A program made the position numbers and the translations under genes. From contig NC_052352.1 of NCBI RefSeq assembly GCF_009727055.1, positions 23,473,512 to 23,537,511 on the forward strand: 64,000 nucleotides of DNA, in the 5' to 3' direction. A model generated the notes under the pieces. The model had not been told where the DNA came from and did not search any database. It saw only the letters and a program-made list of their open reading frames with translations. The stretch comes from Benincasa hispida (taxonomy: Eukaryota > Streptophyta > Magnoliopsida > Cucurbitales > Cucurbitaceae). Shown here in pieces: positions 46,971 through 58,790 of this stretch; position 1 is the first letter of the stretch, and every line of letters begins with the position of its first letter.

Positions 46971-47418
46971 ATAAGTTTTTGGGAAACCTGAGGTTTGTGT
47001 TCAGGAAAACTAGAGGGTTGTGTGGCAGAGTAGATTCCATAAGTTTAAGGAAAACCTGAGAATTAGTCAAATTTAGACTAGAGAAATAGCGGAAGTGGCA
47101 GACCTAGCAGACAACCCGAGCTGGAACTCACAGCGCTACCTAAAGATCCGTCGGGGAAGGTAAGAATGATTTAAGTTATTCTCAATTAGAATTTGTGATA
47201 AGAAAGTTATTTGTAGATAGTTTGTTCGACGACTAGCTAAAAAATGGCTACGAGAAGTACCGTTGGACAAACTAAGGAAGTTAATATCAGAGTAGCACAA
47301 CGGAAGCGTAGTATTAGACAAGGTTTTAAAGTTTTGCGACAAAGGTTGTTGTGAAACCTTAAACCGGAGTAGGTCCGAGTAAATTTCGAGGATGAAATTT
47401 TCTTAAGGGGGAGGTAAT
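46971..47418 (+). other. Short internal region of the nested element
   Basis: About 450 bp without coding potential. It ends in a purine-rich tract (aagggggagg) next to the right LTR. Because gag and pol are completely absent, only primer-adjacent and tract-adjacent DNA remains. Confidence 0.8.
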
Positions 47419-50386
47419 TGTGAAATTCGAATCCTATTTTCCTTACTTGATGAGTAATTAAGGAGATAAAAAGGTATAAGTTAATTTTATGTTGTAGGAA
47501 GAAGGTTAGAGAAAAAGGAAAAAGAAATTCTAAAGTGTGGAAATAGAATTCCCGGTTGGCTTTGTGTTGGCCTTAGTAAGGGAAAAATTGGCTAAGTATG
47601 GAAGCCCAAAAGTGGGTATGCGTTAGTGTTGGGAAGCATTGACGCATGAGACTTATGTGTGTATGGTAACCAAGGTTAATTGAAGTTAAAGTGTGCTGCT
47701 TGACAAGGCCCATGTTGGATGCATGAAGGAATATGCGTTGGTATGAGGCGCGGCTAAGCTAGGCATCATATGTTGGAATGTGATGCTTGGCAAAGCAAAG
47801 TGTGAGCGCTAGGTAGTCGTCGTTGGCATGAGGCGCTAGCCAAGTGTTGGCATGACAAGGGCTGCTCATGCGTTGGGATGACAAGTGGTTACGTGATCGT
47901 GCAGCGAGGAAGGGCCATTGAGCAACGAGAATAGGCCAGATGCGAGCAAGGACACGTTCGATTGCACATGAGCGTAGGCGCTGGGCATTGAGGCGTTACA
48001 CGAGGGAGTGATGGCATAGTGGCATGTAGGCTGCACGATGAGTGCTAGATGACAATTACTAGACGATGAGCAGAAGGCTGAGCGTTGAAGTTGAGCGCGC
48101 GTGCTGACCAGTGTGCGGCGATGAGCGCAAGACGTTGGATACTCGATGTACACTAAAGCTACACGATGAAGCTAGGCAGCGAGTGATGAACTATGCAATG
48201 ATGGGCAAGCAATGTATGCTAAGACTACATGTTAAAGATAGACGATGCACAATGGAGCTATACAATGAGCGTGACAAGGCCGTGCGATGCTCATGCGATG
48301 CAAGGCTTGAAGAACCATGCGATGAAGGTGTTATGCATTGTTGAAGGGTAAAGGCATGCGGCAAAGCTTGTCCATGTGCCTAAGAAGTTGAGGTTAGTTG
48401 ATCGTGTTAGGAAGGCAAGCCAAGGCCTATGCATTGTTACCATGTGATGGTTAGGGCATTTGAGTTTAGAAAGGGCTTCACGGGCGCTTGTGGCAAGAGT
48501 AGCATGGACATGGAGTTGGCATTGGTAGTGGCATGTGATGGAAGGTATGCGATCCTAGTTGAACGCATGTGCCAAGGGTGAGTCATGCGAGGAGAGGAGT
48601 ATGCGGCCAAGTGAGGACATACGATGACTTAAAGATTAGTGTGGCACAAAGAAGGGTGATGTGATGGCCAAGTCATGTGGTCAAGTAAGGATGCGGCCAT
48701 GTAATTAGAAGAATGTTATGACAAGGGGAATTTGAAGAGCAAGGATGAGTTAGAAATTCATCCGTACATGTGGCTAAACCAAGTGAGTTTGAGCTTAAGC
48801 TAGGAGGAAGTGGATGAATATTAAAGCATGCAAAGATGACTTGTGCATGAGGAGGACAATGCAAGCTTCATGCAAGTAGGATGTGGCATGGAAGTAGGTG
48901 GTAGCAAAGCAAGGTGAAGACACTCCAAAAAGTTCCTAAGTAGGAGGTGTCATGTGTTGGAGCCTTAAGAGATGATGAGGATCGGTTGCTAAAGGCCTAT
49001 AAATACCACCTCAAGGCTTCCCTTCAGTTGATAACATAAATTCTCTTCAAAGAAAGTTAGAAAGAGTGTTTGAGGTAGATTCGGAAGAAGCTTACATTGA
49101 ACATGAAGAGCATGCGTTGATAGCAAGACCATGCGTTGATCAAGAAGGCAGATGGTGTAGGTGCTGTTCGGGCATTGGGAGCAGACTATGGCACTAAGTT
49201 CAAATGATGAGTTCTCTTAAACTACATGAAAATTAGGTGATTCTTTAACCAAAATCTCATAAATTGAGTGTATTTTCTAGCTAAGGGATGCCGTAAGGTA
49301 AATCTAAGAGAAAGGTTGTCAAAATTAAAAGAAACCGAGAGGTGTTCCCAGAAGCTGTGACAGCCAAGCAAGGTGGAGTAATCTAAATATTTTGAGCTCT
49401 TGCGGTGGAGTTTAAAGGAAAAATTCTAAGGTAAGAAAGTTAAGGCATTTCTAAACATATTTGTAGAATGAAATGTCTTGAGTTAAGGGAATGATGTGTA
49501 ACCTGAGCTTCAAAATGAATCTGGAAACTAGGGTTCAAAAAGGGAAGCTAGAGGAAACCAAGGAACTTGGAAAGAAAGAAAGGTTCCAGCAAAACAAGGT
49601 GAGTGGTATTATTTCAAGGTCTTAAGCATATATTTTATGATTTATGCTTATATTGTGAATGAGTAGCCAGAACGAGAATGAGAATATGTGGCCAGGATGG
49701 TTAAGGGGTCAACAGACCTAGTTTCTAAGCCCGAAGAAGAATCTCACAAGATGGTCAGGGGCCCATGAAGCCTAGTTCTTGAGCCTGTGAGAGGAACCTT
49801 GTATGGGATGGTCAGAGGGTCGACGAGCCTAGCTTCTGAGACCATAAGCGAGGATCAATGTGCACATAAGGAACACAGGAGATTAAGTGATTGTGATAAA
49901 TATTAGTTTTAACTATCTACCGTGTGTTTAGGTAGGTTTGAGAACAGACTCATTCAAGACTGACCTTTGGATGTTAACCTCGGAATGTGATATGATTTTA
50001 TTGCTATAAGTTGAAAGAGACTTGTTACGTTGTTACCACTCACTGAGCTTCTTGAAGCTCATTCTTTTCTTTCATGTTTTTCTTCTCAGATGGCAAAAGA
50101 TGAAGAGTTCCAGGGTGCTACTAAGGTCAAGGTCTACGACGCCACAGCCACACTTTCGGTTTTAAAGTTATTATTGTAAACATTTGTAGTTAAGTCTGGG
50201 AATTGTATAAACGTTATAATGTTTGTAATAAAATAAGTTTAGCCAAACAAATGTTCTTTATTTCCTTGGCTTAAAGTTTAATGAGGGGATGAGGTTCAAA
50301 TGGGCAGTAGGTATCACAAAAGGTGGTATCTGCCATCCTCACACCTTCTCTTGGGTTCAAGAGGTGAGCTTGGGAGGGGTGTGACA
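47419..50386 (+). mobile_element. Right LTR, 2968 bp
   Basis: TGTGAAATTCGAATCC to GGGGTGTGACA. Between about 47700 and 48900 it is dominated by short words such as gcgatg, gatgagcg and catgcgttg with no fixed period. A TATA core (48998-49005) follows. Small frames on either strand are unsupported. Confidence 0.85.
48998..49005 (+). promoter_or_regulatory. TATA box of the long LTR
   Basis: TATAAATA in the context ggcctataaatacc, downstream of the gcgatg-rich stretch; a plausible promoter core. The left LTR has lost this region. Confidence 0.6.
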
Positions 50387-50995
50387 TATCTACCCGGTCT
50401 TACCTTTGAACTGGGAGGCTTATTTAGTCGACGTTGTTGAGTTAACCTTCACCTATGCAAATCTAAGGATAATCCTGAATAAACAGGAGTTCATAGTTAG
50501 CTCAGGATTAAGGTCAAGTTACCTAGGTCATCGATTTAAAACAATCTGTCTTAAACAGTAAACAACGTTATAAAGTAAGAGTGACTTATTTCTTGGTTCG
50601 ATCTTATGCAAACTCATTGCATAGGACGCCCCCACTCCTTATGTCAATACATGAACGAATTAGGATCACTTTATTTGTAGCATTTTACAACAATTTGTGA
50701 CAACTACAGAGTGGGCCGCATCCAATAGTGTTACCAGAATAAGGCACCCAATCTTATTCATATACTATAGACCGTTTTGGCTATTTACTCGAACTTGATC
50801 CATCTTTATATTACCACATAAAGTTCAAGTATTCATATAATAGCCATGGATCTTTAGTTTATTGGATTTAGTCTTTACAAGTGTAATTTACATATTCAAC
50901 AACAGTTTTATTGAATAAACGCCAATAACATCTTTATTGATAAAAGAAAATGTTTAATATTACAAACTTTGAGTTTTACAACATACAACCTAACA

Positions 50996-51655
50996 GTGGA
51001 GACATAAAGATGGATCGAGTTTGAGTAAATAGTCAAAACAGTCTATAGTATATGAATAAGGTTGGGTACCTTATTCTGGTAGTAACACTATTGGATACGA
51101 CCCGCTTTGTGTCTAGTATAAATGATGTGATCCTGAATCGTTCATGTAGAGACATGCGAGTGAATGTGTCTTATACAAAGAGTGTGTATAAGACCAGAAC
51201 CAAAAATAAGTCACTCTTACTTTATAACGTTGCTTATTGTTTAAGACTGACTGTTCCAAACCGATGACCTAGGTAACTCAACCTTAATCCTTAGCTAACT
51301 ATGAACTCCTATTTTTTTCGAGATTATCCTTAGATTTGTATAGGTGAGAGTTGGCTCAACAGGGTCGATTCAATAAGTCTCTCATTTCAAGGGTAAGACC
51401 GGGTAGATAACTGGAGACATAGAGTGCTAGACGGAGTTCACTCCTACCCATCTCTAAGGATAAAAGAGAGGTTGTTCTCTTAATTACTGATTCCAGGTCT
51501 TGAACAAGGGACCTCACCCTCTCATTGGCCCGAAAGGGACTAGATTTAGTGATTGGATCACAAACCTATTATCAATAAAAAGATCAGTGGGACTTAAGGA
51601 GAAAGATAATTTCAAGGTAAAACAACATTAGACTCAACTGTTATTACGTACAACC
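50996..51655 (+). mobile_element. Inverted copia LTR fragment
   Basis: Reads as the reverse complement of the LTR ending at 50995: gtggagacataaagatgg, tatagtatatgaataagg, ggtcttgaacaaggg, ggatcacaaacc and atcagtgggactta occur in mirrored order. It has no terminus and is truncated at about 51655. The frame at 51052-51267 is a shadow. Confidence 0.8.
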
Positions 51656-52511
51656 ATTGCCAAGAACTCTTCAAACTTCAAGGTCTTCATGTGGCAGCAT
51701 CACTTCTTCTCTTAGCATAAGAAAAATTGGGCAAACCGTTTCTCTTCTTCATCAAGTTAATTTATACTTAGGTTTACATGGCATTTCAGTCTAGTTAAAT
51801 TTCACCTGGCATATTTATCTTTCAATTGACGTCTGCAAGGATGCCACCCAACTTGCTTACCAGTTAATTTAGCTGAACTCCACCTGACTTGCTTACCAGT
51901 TAATTTAGTTGAACTCCTTAGCTTAACTTCATCACATGGCCTTGCGATCACTTAATCTTCTTTCTGTCAGTATATACTTCTACTTATTGCCATATCCTCT
52001 GAGCGTCACCTTCAACACATGATCTTCTGTCGCCTTATTTGTCAACGTAGCCTTAACATTGGTATACAAGGTTGGTTTCATACTTTCTTCATACCGCATT
52101 GTTGTACTTAGCCATAACGTCCCATCCTTTTACCTCTTGCCACGTAGTTCAACAGAGTTGGCTACATGGCGCCTCATAGCTTCAATGCATGGAGTGCTTT
52201 ACTTTCTCTAAGTGTTAATTTTTTTCTATTTCACCCGAGAGCTCAACATTCCACACTTAGCATATTTTCTTGCCATTTCTCCAGCTTGCCGTTATTTAAA
52301 CTTCTCAAACTCTCTATGCATTGACTGGGTTTTTAACTCGAGTGCATATACACTTAACACTTAGAAAATTTTCCTTCTCTTAACCTTACAAATGCCTCAT
52401 TCATTAAACTTACTTAGTTTACTTTTGTATTAATGTTAATACACATCTTTAACACATAATTAAGAAAATTTAAACTTAATTAACTAGTAAAAACAAGTTT
52501 AGGAGTTTACA
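51656..52511 (-). mobile_element. Probable gypsy LTR fragment
   Basis: Non-coding. It ends gtttaggagtttaca, a plausible LTR terminus (TGTAAACTCC on the minus strand). On that strand it has features of the LTR at 47419 (aattttctaagtgtt, gcattgaag, aggcgcc). The match is loose and the left end is undefined. Confidence 0.4.
51845..51916. repeat. 36-bp tandem duplication
   Basis: Two adjacent units, cacc..acttgcttaccag followed by ttaatttag.tgaactc, differ at three or four positions. Confidence 0.85.
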
Positions 52512-52740
52512 GGACATACGGACGAAGGCTGAAAAGAGACAATAGAAGGCAGTGTGGATATTGGTTGTGAAAGATTGAGAGACTGAGTGGGGTCGTTAGT
52601 TTGGGCGAGACTAGCGAGCGACAATCGTGATGAAGTAACGTGAGAGAAGTGAAGAAACCTTGAAGAAGTGAAAGAAGGAAGGCTTGAGAGAAGGGGGCGG
52701 TGGTGAAGAAGTGAGGAAACTCTAAATTACTAACTTAATT
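52512..52740. other. Purine-rich DNA, nothing recognised
   Basis: From about 52600 the plus strand is mostly A and G (gaagtgaagaaacc, gaaagaaggaagg). No gene or repeat match was found. Confidence 0.4.
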
Positions 52741-52761
52741 ATATACATATATATATAATAT

Positions 52762-52803
<42 letters not shown>
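52741..52803. repeat. AT microsatellite
   Basis: About 60 bp of (TA)n with a few interruptions. Confidence 0.95.
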
Positions 52804-52805
<2 letters not shown>

Positions 52806-52808
<3 letters not shown>

Positions 52809-53003
52809 ATTGCATGAACCGGATCGGGTAAGATCAACCTGGTCTCAATTGTTTCGAAACCTGAGAACCGACTCGAAATACAAATTTTAAAAATTTTCTA
52901 CCCAATCCATCCAAAGAAAACAAAAACTAACCCTACCCAACCCTTCCAGTTTGGGTTGGGTAGTTTGAGTTGGCCGAGTTATCCGATTTTTTGAACATCT
53001 CTA
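52806..53003. mobile_element. Truncated hAT MITE, family of MITE 1, reversed
   Basis: The right end reads GATTTTTTGAACATCTCTA, whose complement TAGAGATGTTCAAAAAATC matches the start of MITE 1. The interior has ggttgggtagtttg and cccaacccttcc. The left end is lost in the AT microsatellite. Confidence 0.75.
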
Positions 53004-53429
53004 AGTATGTGGATTAATTTATTTATTTGATGTAATTAGTATTTTTAATTTTTTTAAAAAAAGTAAACAATTTTTAAAAGAGTTTGATCAATTAATATTA
53101 CACTCCTAAACTTTAAGGCTATGTCACTTTAATTTTTTAATCGATATTAATTTAATCTCGATTCTATAACTCAACATCGGTTACAATTAGTTAAAATTAA
53201 GTTTTAAAAAAAGTTTAAAAAAAAAGTTTGGAGTTGTTGTGGGAACTCGGGATTATCCACGTATGGAATGTGCTCAATGGTCATGGCTCTGATGAAAGTG
53301 TAACCACTTCTATCCAAGGTTCACTTAAACCTAAGTCTAAGGATACTACCCGAGGGACCATGCATTGTTAAGCAATGCTACACGTATCACGGATATATCG
53401 ATAGAAGTCCACCACCGCTATTTTACCGA
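53004..53429. other. Unassigned AT-rich DNA
   Basis: No convincing gene. The 60-aa frame at 53365 has no domain. Confidence 0.4.
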
Positions 53430-53630
53430 TGTGGGATTAACGACTTGGCTCACAAGTTTATGGAACAATTTATTATTATTTAGTTTTTCTTTTGAAATTT
53501 ATTTTTCTTTTTCTTTTTTCTTTAGAAATATCGGTTATAAAAGTTAACGTGAGATGAGAGACCAATGAAGATCTAAATAATATAGTTTGGAGAGCCAAAT
53601 TTAGGAATCATTAACATATTCTATCATATC
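53430..53630. repeat. Segment shared with 7310-7530
   Basis: Contains ccgatgtggga-like text just upstream, then ttatggaaca, a T-rich run, ggttataaaagttaa and aatatagtttgg, in the same order as at 7310-7530. It ends at the LTR start. Confidence 0.5.
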
Positions 53631-55709
53631 TGTTGGGATTGTGTCCTAATTCTCCCGAAGTCTCGTAGTTTGTAAATTGTACACATTGTTATGAATAAAA
53701 TAAGAGTTATTTTATTTGGCATTTACTCATATCCAATAAACAAAGCTTCATGGTTATTGTATGCCAACTTAAGCATGTATATGAGATATACAAGTGGATC
53801 ATGTCTTAAGTGATAACCTAAATAGGTATGTAGTATAAAGATTAATAAGGGATACCTGATCCTGGTAAACTACGGATACGACCCGCTTTGTAGAGGTTTA
53901 CAAGTGTTGTGAACTACTACAGATGGTAGATTCTGACTATTCATGTGGAGACATGCGATCGGGGGTGTCCTATACAAAGAGTTTGTATAAGACCGGACCA
54001 CGAGATGACTAGTCTCTTTATATAACACCATTGATACTTGAGACTTACATCTTACCTAAATGTCATAGGTGACATGAACTTTATCCTGAGTGTTTTGGGA
54101 ATTCTTGCCTTTGAGGGCGGTCTTTTGATTAGTATGGGTGAGAGTGGCCAGATTGCAATCTCAACATGCTTACCTTTTTGAGGATTTGTCTGATTTGGGA
54201 GCTAGAAACTCATTTACACAAGATGGAATTCACTCCTTCCCTGAAGCAAGGGTAAGTAAATAGATTGCTCCTTTAAGGGCTGATTTCAGGTCTTGAACAT
54301 AGTGGCCACAACTTCTCTTTGGAAGAGAGGACTCAGTCATAGTAGGACTATGACTTATGTTCATTAGAGGGACCAGTGGTACTTAAGGAGTTAGATGTAA
54401 CTACAGGGGCATAATGGTTATTGGCCCAACTGCACCTACGAGCGATCTGTGAAGGGTTATCACACTGTTGATTGGTTGATATGGACACAAAATATATTTG
54501 TAGTAAGAAGAGTGCAGTTGTCGATCTTTAGTGGAGTATCCAACAGTTAACGGATGGTGGATCCCGTGACTAAAGAGTTTAATCAGTTATTGACGTACCG
54601 TTGGAGTTTCAAGCTACAGGTTCATAAGGTCCCCTTGGTAGCTCAATGGATTCAAGTTAAGAATCAGTTCTTGATGTTAATTTGAAATGTTCAAATTGAC
54701 AAGAGGAAATATAATAATTATATATGTTATAATTAGTGTGATGTATAAGATACATCAAGTGGAGGATTAATGTAAATGTGATTTACATTAAGTACCATAA
54801 AATAGAAAAAGAGTTATGGTTTATATGTTTCATGAGATGAAATATTAAAACTATAGGTTATAAATATAATATGGTAAGTTGGTTATCATATATATTTATA
54901 ATAATATTAATTATTGCATAATTATCTCTTTTTCTCTAATAACCAATTTAGTGGGAGGTTATTGGTGGTTTTATGGTAACCGTGAGATAAAAGGAAAAAT
55001 ATTTTCCTAAATTTAGTAGAGTTGCTTAATTCGGAAAGAAACTCGTAGATTTTTATCAAGTGGAATCGTTTCACTAAACAATAGTAAGTAGAGAGACTAA
55101 ATGATTGTGGAGTGTTACTATACGATAGTTTACTCAGCTGGTCATAGCTAAACGATCGCTGGGCATTATCTAAACGATAGGTTGCCTTCTTCTACACGAT
55201 TGAGCATTCATTTACACGATAGACACTTTTCATCTCCCACTTGCTCAATCGTCTACACGATTGTTGTTCCTTCGATCTCTTTCTCTAGCCAAGATCATAC
55301 AGAGCCCACACTTCTGGATTTTCACACCGAGAATACTAAGGTAACCATTGTGGTGGTGTCCCCACTCAACTCGACTGAGTTCGGGGTTTTGAAGGTCGTT
55401 CGTTGTGTGTTTTTGCTGTTCGTGTGGTGGTTGTTGTTGATCGTGCTGTGCTGCGATCATTATGTTCGAGCGTTCATATATTGCTGTCTTGGAGATTGAT
55501 CAAGCGTTCGTGATCGAGGGAGTTTGAAGAATAAATCTTCAAAGGTATGATATTCTATCCCTTGATGATCTTAAAGCATGCTGTATTTTCGTATTGTGCA
55601 TGACCTGTTACTTTTCGTTTCTTGTACTGTAATTGTGTATGTTCAATATCGAATAGAATTTGGAATGATCATTCCGCTACTCATGGAATCCTCATGTCTA
55701 ATTCCTTCA
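53631..55709 (+). mobile_element. 5' LTR of copia element E (family Cop-3)
   Basis: 2079 bp, TGTTGGGATTGTGTCC to TCTAATTCCTTCA, followed by a perfect primer site. Its reverse complement is the solo LTR at 13732-15911. It holds a CGATCG motif cluster at 55085-55265. The 105-aa frame at 55182-55499 has no domain and corresponds to LTR DNA that is broken in the sister copy. The 3' LTR is outside the window. Confidence 0.9.
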
Positions 55710-55711
55710 AT

Positions 55712-55723
55712 TGGTATCAGAGC
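55712..55723 (+). other. Primer binding site of element E
   Basis: Perfect TGGTATCAGAGC, two bases after the LTR. Confidence 0.95.
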
Positions 55724-58380
55724 TAGGTTGTTCTGATATTCCAAATTTCACTTACGTTTTGAACTTCTTTTACAGTTGTGGTGGGTTTTTTGCATTGCGT
55801 TTAACTATTAAATGCGTTTGTGGATGGATGTTGATGAATGTTTATGGGTTAATTGCCTCTATGTAAAGCTTTCTTCAAAATTACAAAGTGTTAATTTGTA
55901 CGGGCCCCTATGTTTTTGGGCATAATTAACAAGCAATCGATTTTGTAATTCAAAGTGTTTAAGTTTGTTGAGTCTTTCGTGATGAAGTTTCGAAGCATGG
56001 AGATGTGGATCTCAGCAAGGAAGAAGACCAAGAGTTGGTTGTATCGTGCAGCCTCAGGTAAACGATCGTTGGGATTTTTCTAAACGATCGTGTATATTTT
56101 TCTACACGATCGTTAAGTATTAATTAAACGATGCTAAACAATCGAGTAAAGTATTTGCTTTATTGCATAGCGTTGGTTCATCGATCACGTGAACACTGGA
56201 GGTAAACGATCGAGTGGGAGCATATGATCATTTAATAAAAGACGTGCACACTAAACATCGTGTAGTTAGCATGCCTCATTACATAGTTACTGACTACACG
56301 ATCACGCTGTATACAATACTTTGGCGCTCGTTCAGTGATCATTTAGACGATTGTGCTTCACTGCATCGTTTTCGTTTAGACGATCATTTAAGGTTTGCGT
56401 TATGCGTTACGCGCTGCACGATCGCGTACCTTATGCTTCATTGCATAGTAAAAGGTACACGATCGTTGCTAGATGATCGTTTAGCTCTAGAAGCATTGGT
56501 AAACGATTGAGTAAAGCATTTACTCTTTTGTGTAGGTGATCACTCAGTTTTGGTACACGATCAGTGGAGACGCAGACTTTGACCGGATGGTTCAAGACTC
56601 GGTTCACTTGTTTGAACTGGTGACTCTTTGCTTTTGTAATTGTTTGCTTTAGTTTTGAGGATTTAAGGCAAATTATCCCAGTTCATCAACTTTTGCTTAA
56701 TATACATGAGATGTATGTGGTTTATATGGCATAGTGTATGACATATAGATTTAAAACCCACCTTAGGTTGTGCAATTATTCATGCATCATGTCTTATAAG
56801 CGTTATAATATGGCATGATGAAATTACAAGAAAGCATATGCATGCATCATGAAATATAAGAGTTATATTTATGCATGCAGTAAGCATATTCATGCATCAT
56901 CTTTATATTATAAGCGTTATAGTATAAGGGTGAATGAAGCATGTTTTTTTGGTTCGTTGTGTTTTGTATAAGAGTTATATAAAAGTAGCAATGAATGAAT
57001 AATGCATGGAGCATGATACTTAGGCTGATTGTAAATGTTATGAATGTCTTTTATGTGTTTGCTTTGCATTGTGAATGCTTTTGCTCGTTTTCGTTTATAA
57101 GCGTTATAATGAAAATTAGAACTAAAATCGATAAGAAAAAGTTGCATGCAGACTTAGGCGAACTCATGTTTTAAAAGGGTTTTAAAATTAGATTGAGATA
57201 GACCTAAGTTCAAGGTTCTAATGTGATTAGTAACCTAGTTTAATCTTTTTAAATCAGTTTAATGGGATTAAATTGATTGCCATAAAAGATTAAAATTGTA
57301 TTAAATCTATCTATAAGTGACCTTTTGTCTAAGGCAGCATCTGTCTAGGCTGGGGTACTTAAGCTGACGGAAACGGAATACCCCTACCTGGGAACCTACC
57401 TAGAAAAGTGAATTAGATAGATTTTCTGCAAGCATGCGACAGTTGGTCAAAGACTCCGTTAAAGAGTTTAATAGATGATGATCAAAAGTTGTTCAACTAT
57501 CCAAGGTAAAAGTTACTCTTGGGCAAACCTAAAAATTCACTTAGTTAAAATTCTTAGCCATGTTTTTTCTGAGTAAACTAAACTCTAGGTTATAAAATAC
57601 TCAGTGGAAGGAAGAGATGTATATGATATGTCAATGATTCCACTCATGTTTCTCCTTGAATGTTCACGCCGTGAGATTCATGCTTGGCCCCGTGGTGCCC
57701 TGGGAGCATCTGCCTTCAGATGGTATTTGCATGAGTCAATATCAAGGTGGACAGAGAGAGTATTTATAATAAGTGGGTGAAGGGTGTATGTCAACACGTC
57801 CTACAGCCTCCTTCATTGGTTCGCATTGTGAGATCATTCTTGCACTCCCTCGTAGCGCCCTGGGAGTGTCCTCATTCAGATGGGTTTTGTGCAGTTAGTC
57901 AATATCAAGATGAACTACATAAATGGATACGGTCACTTTAGTTTTTGCCCCAATCAGATTCTTGGCTGCTTGGGGCGGAACTCTAGGGCCTAAAATGGCA
58001 GGTCACACTTACGGAAAATTATTAAGTAAGTTAATGATTTCTTGAAAAAATCAATGATGGCTAGTCGTTATAAGAGCAAGAGTTGTTCTAGTATTAATGG
58101 CTGGTTGAGAATGTCTCAATTTAGAGGATGGATAAATTGACCACTCTTCGGTGGATTTTTTCCTAAACCTTTGAAACGTCATTGCGAAACTAGATGTCAT
58201 ACGGGGTTCATGTTAGTTTTATTAAACCGTATTGGATGTTGTATGTTTTACAACGAGTATTTGCTTAAAACCTAACGTAGGTCAATGTGTTTTTGCTTTT
58301 AGCAACATATTTGATTTTCCGTTAAATGCCTCTAGTTTGACCAATTTCATATAGTAGAAGGAGTCTTGTAAAACGTATTT
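55724..58380 (+). other. Copia leader of element E
   Basis: 2.66 kb with no convincing gene. In order it holds a CGATCG motif array (56050-56575), AT-rich sequence with repeated gcatgcatcatg-like words (56760-56900), the conserved leader block at 57344-57396 (gggtacttaagctgacgg), and two copies of the gccctgggag module (57650-57930). Part of the gag start is lost at its end. Confidence 0.75.
56050..56575. repeat. Array of CGATCG palindromes in the leader
   Basis: More than a dozen variants of taaacgatcg, ctacacgatcg, gatcatttaga and acgatcgcg at irregular spacing of roughly 20-60 bp. It is like 4725-5215 but in an element of a different family. Confidence 0.78.
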
Positions 58381-58790
58381 CATGGTAAACGAACTCCAGT
58401 TTGTCATGGTTGAGGAGTGTCCTCAAGTCTCGACCCTTGATGCACCGCGAAGTGTTCGTAATGCATATGAGTTATGAATGAAGGCTAATTCATTGGCCCG
58501 ACTTCACATTTTGGCTAGCATACCTGATTTTTTGGCTAAAAGGGTTGAGAACATGGTCATTGCATGTGAGATCATAGACTCGTTGCAAGAATTGTTTGAA
58601 CATCGGTTCTTACTTTTTTAGCACAAAGGGATGGATGATAATACCAGTAGTGTCAGTTCACAAGTTAATCTCCAGGAAGAGAAAGCAAGTGTTGTTGACT
58701 CTGTTGAAGTTCATCAACGAGAAGTGTTCTCTGGCATGGAACTTGGAGCTTATTTAGGTTCTGATGCTGATCCCACTACTCTCTAAAAAA
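58381..58790 (+). pseudogene. Copia gag relic (element E)
   Basis: Reads FVMVEECPQVSTLDAPRSVR, then after a stop ARLHILASIPDFLAKRVENM and EIIDSLQELFEHRF. It matches the order in elements A and L. The start is missing, and the region after 58620 (stop, then HKGMDD) no longer matches, so the central gag and zinc knuckle are deleted. Codons just before 58790 (GSDADPTTL*) lead toward the protease. Confidence 0.78.

Larger units (their letters stand above)
46138..50386 (+). mobile_element. Non-autonomous gypsy derivative with very unequal LTRs
   Basis: 4249 bp flanked by perfect TATCT duplications (46133-46137 and 50387-50391). The left LTR is 818 bp, the internal region only 463 bp, the right LTR 2968 bp. 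The internal part has a primer site and ends with tttcttaagggggaggtaa, the purine tract typical of Tekay/Del chromoviruses. It has no coding frame. The left LTR equals the two ends of the right one with about 2.15 kb missing from its middle. The element could only have moved with proteins supplied by a relative. Confidence 0.88.
44816..50995 (-). mobile_element. 5' LTR of copia relic D, split by a nested element
   Basis: Plus-strand termini TGATGGAAGCAATCAG and ACAACCTAACA. The LTR proper is 44816-46137 plus 50392-50995 (about 1926 bp). Order and landmarks match the LTR at 21446-23442 across the insertion point, where the sister reads aactatctacccg without interruption. Confidence 0.88.

Noticed and set aside
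47866..48344. Frames of 95 aa (minus) and 77 aa (plus) in the long LTR
   Set aside because: They fall in gcgatg-word repeats and show no domain or conservation that I can see.
55182..55499. 105-aa frame in the element E LTR as a small protein
   Set aside because: The sister LTR at 13732-15911 does not keep an equivalent frame, and the region contains the CGATCG motif cluster.
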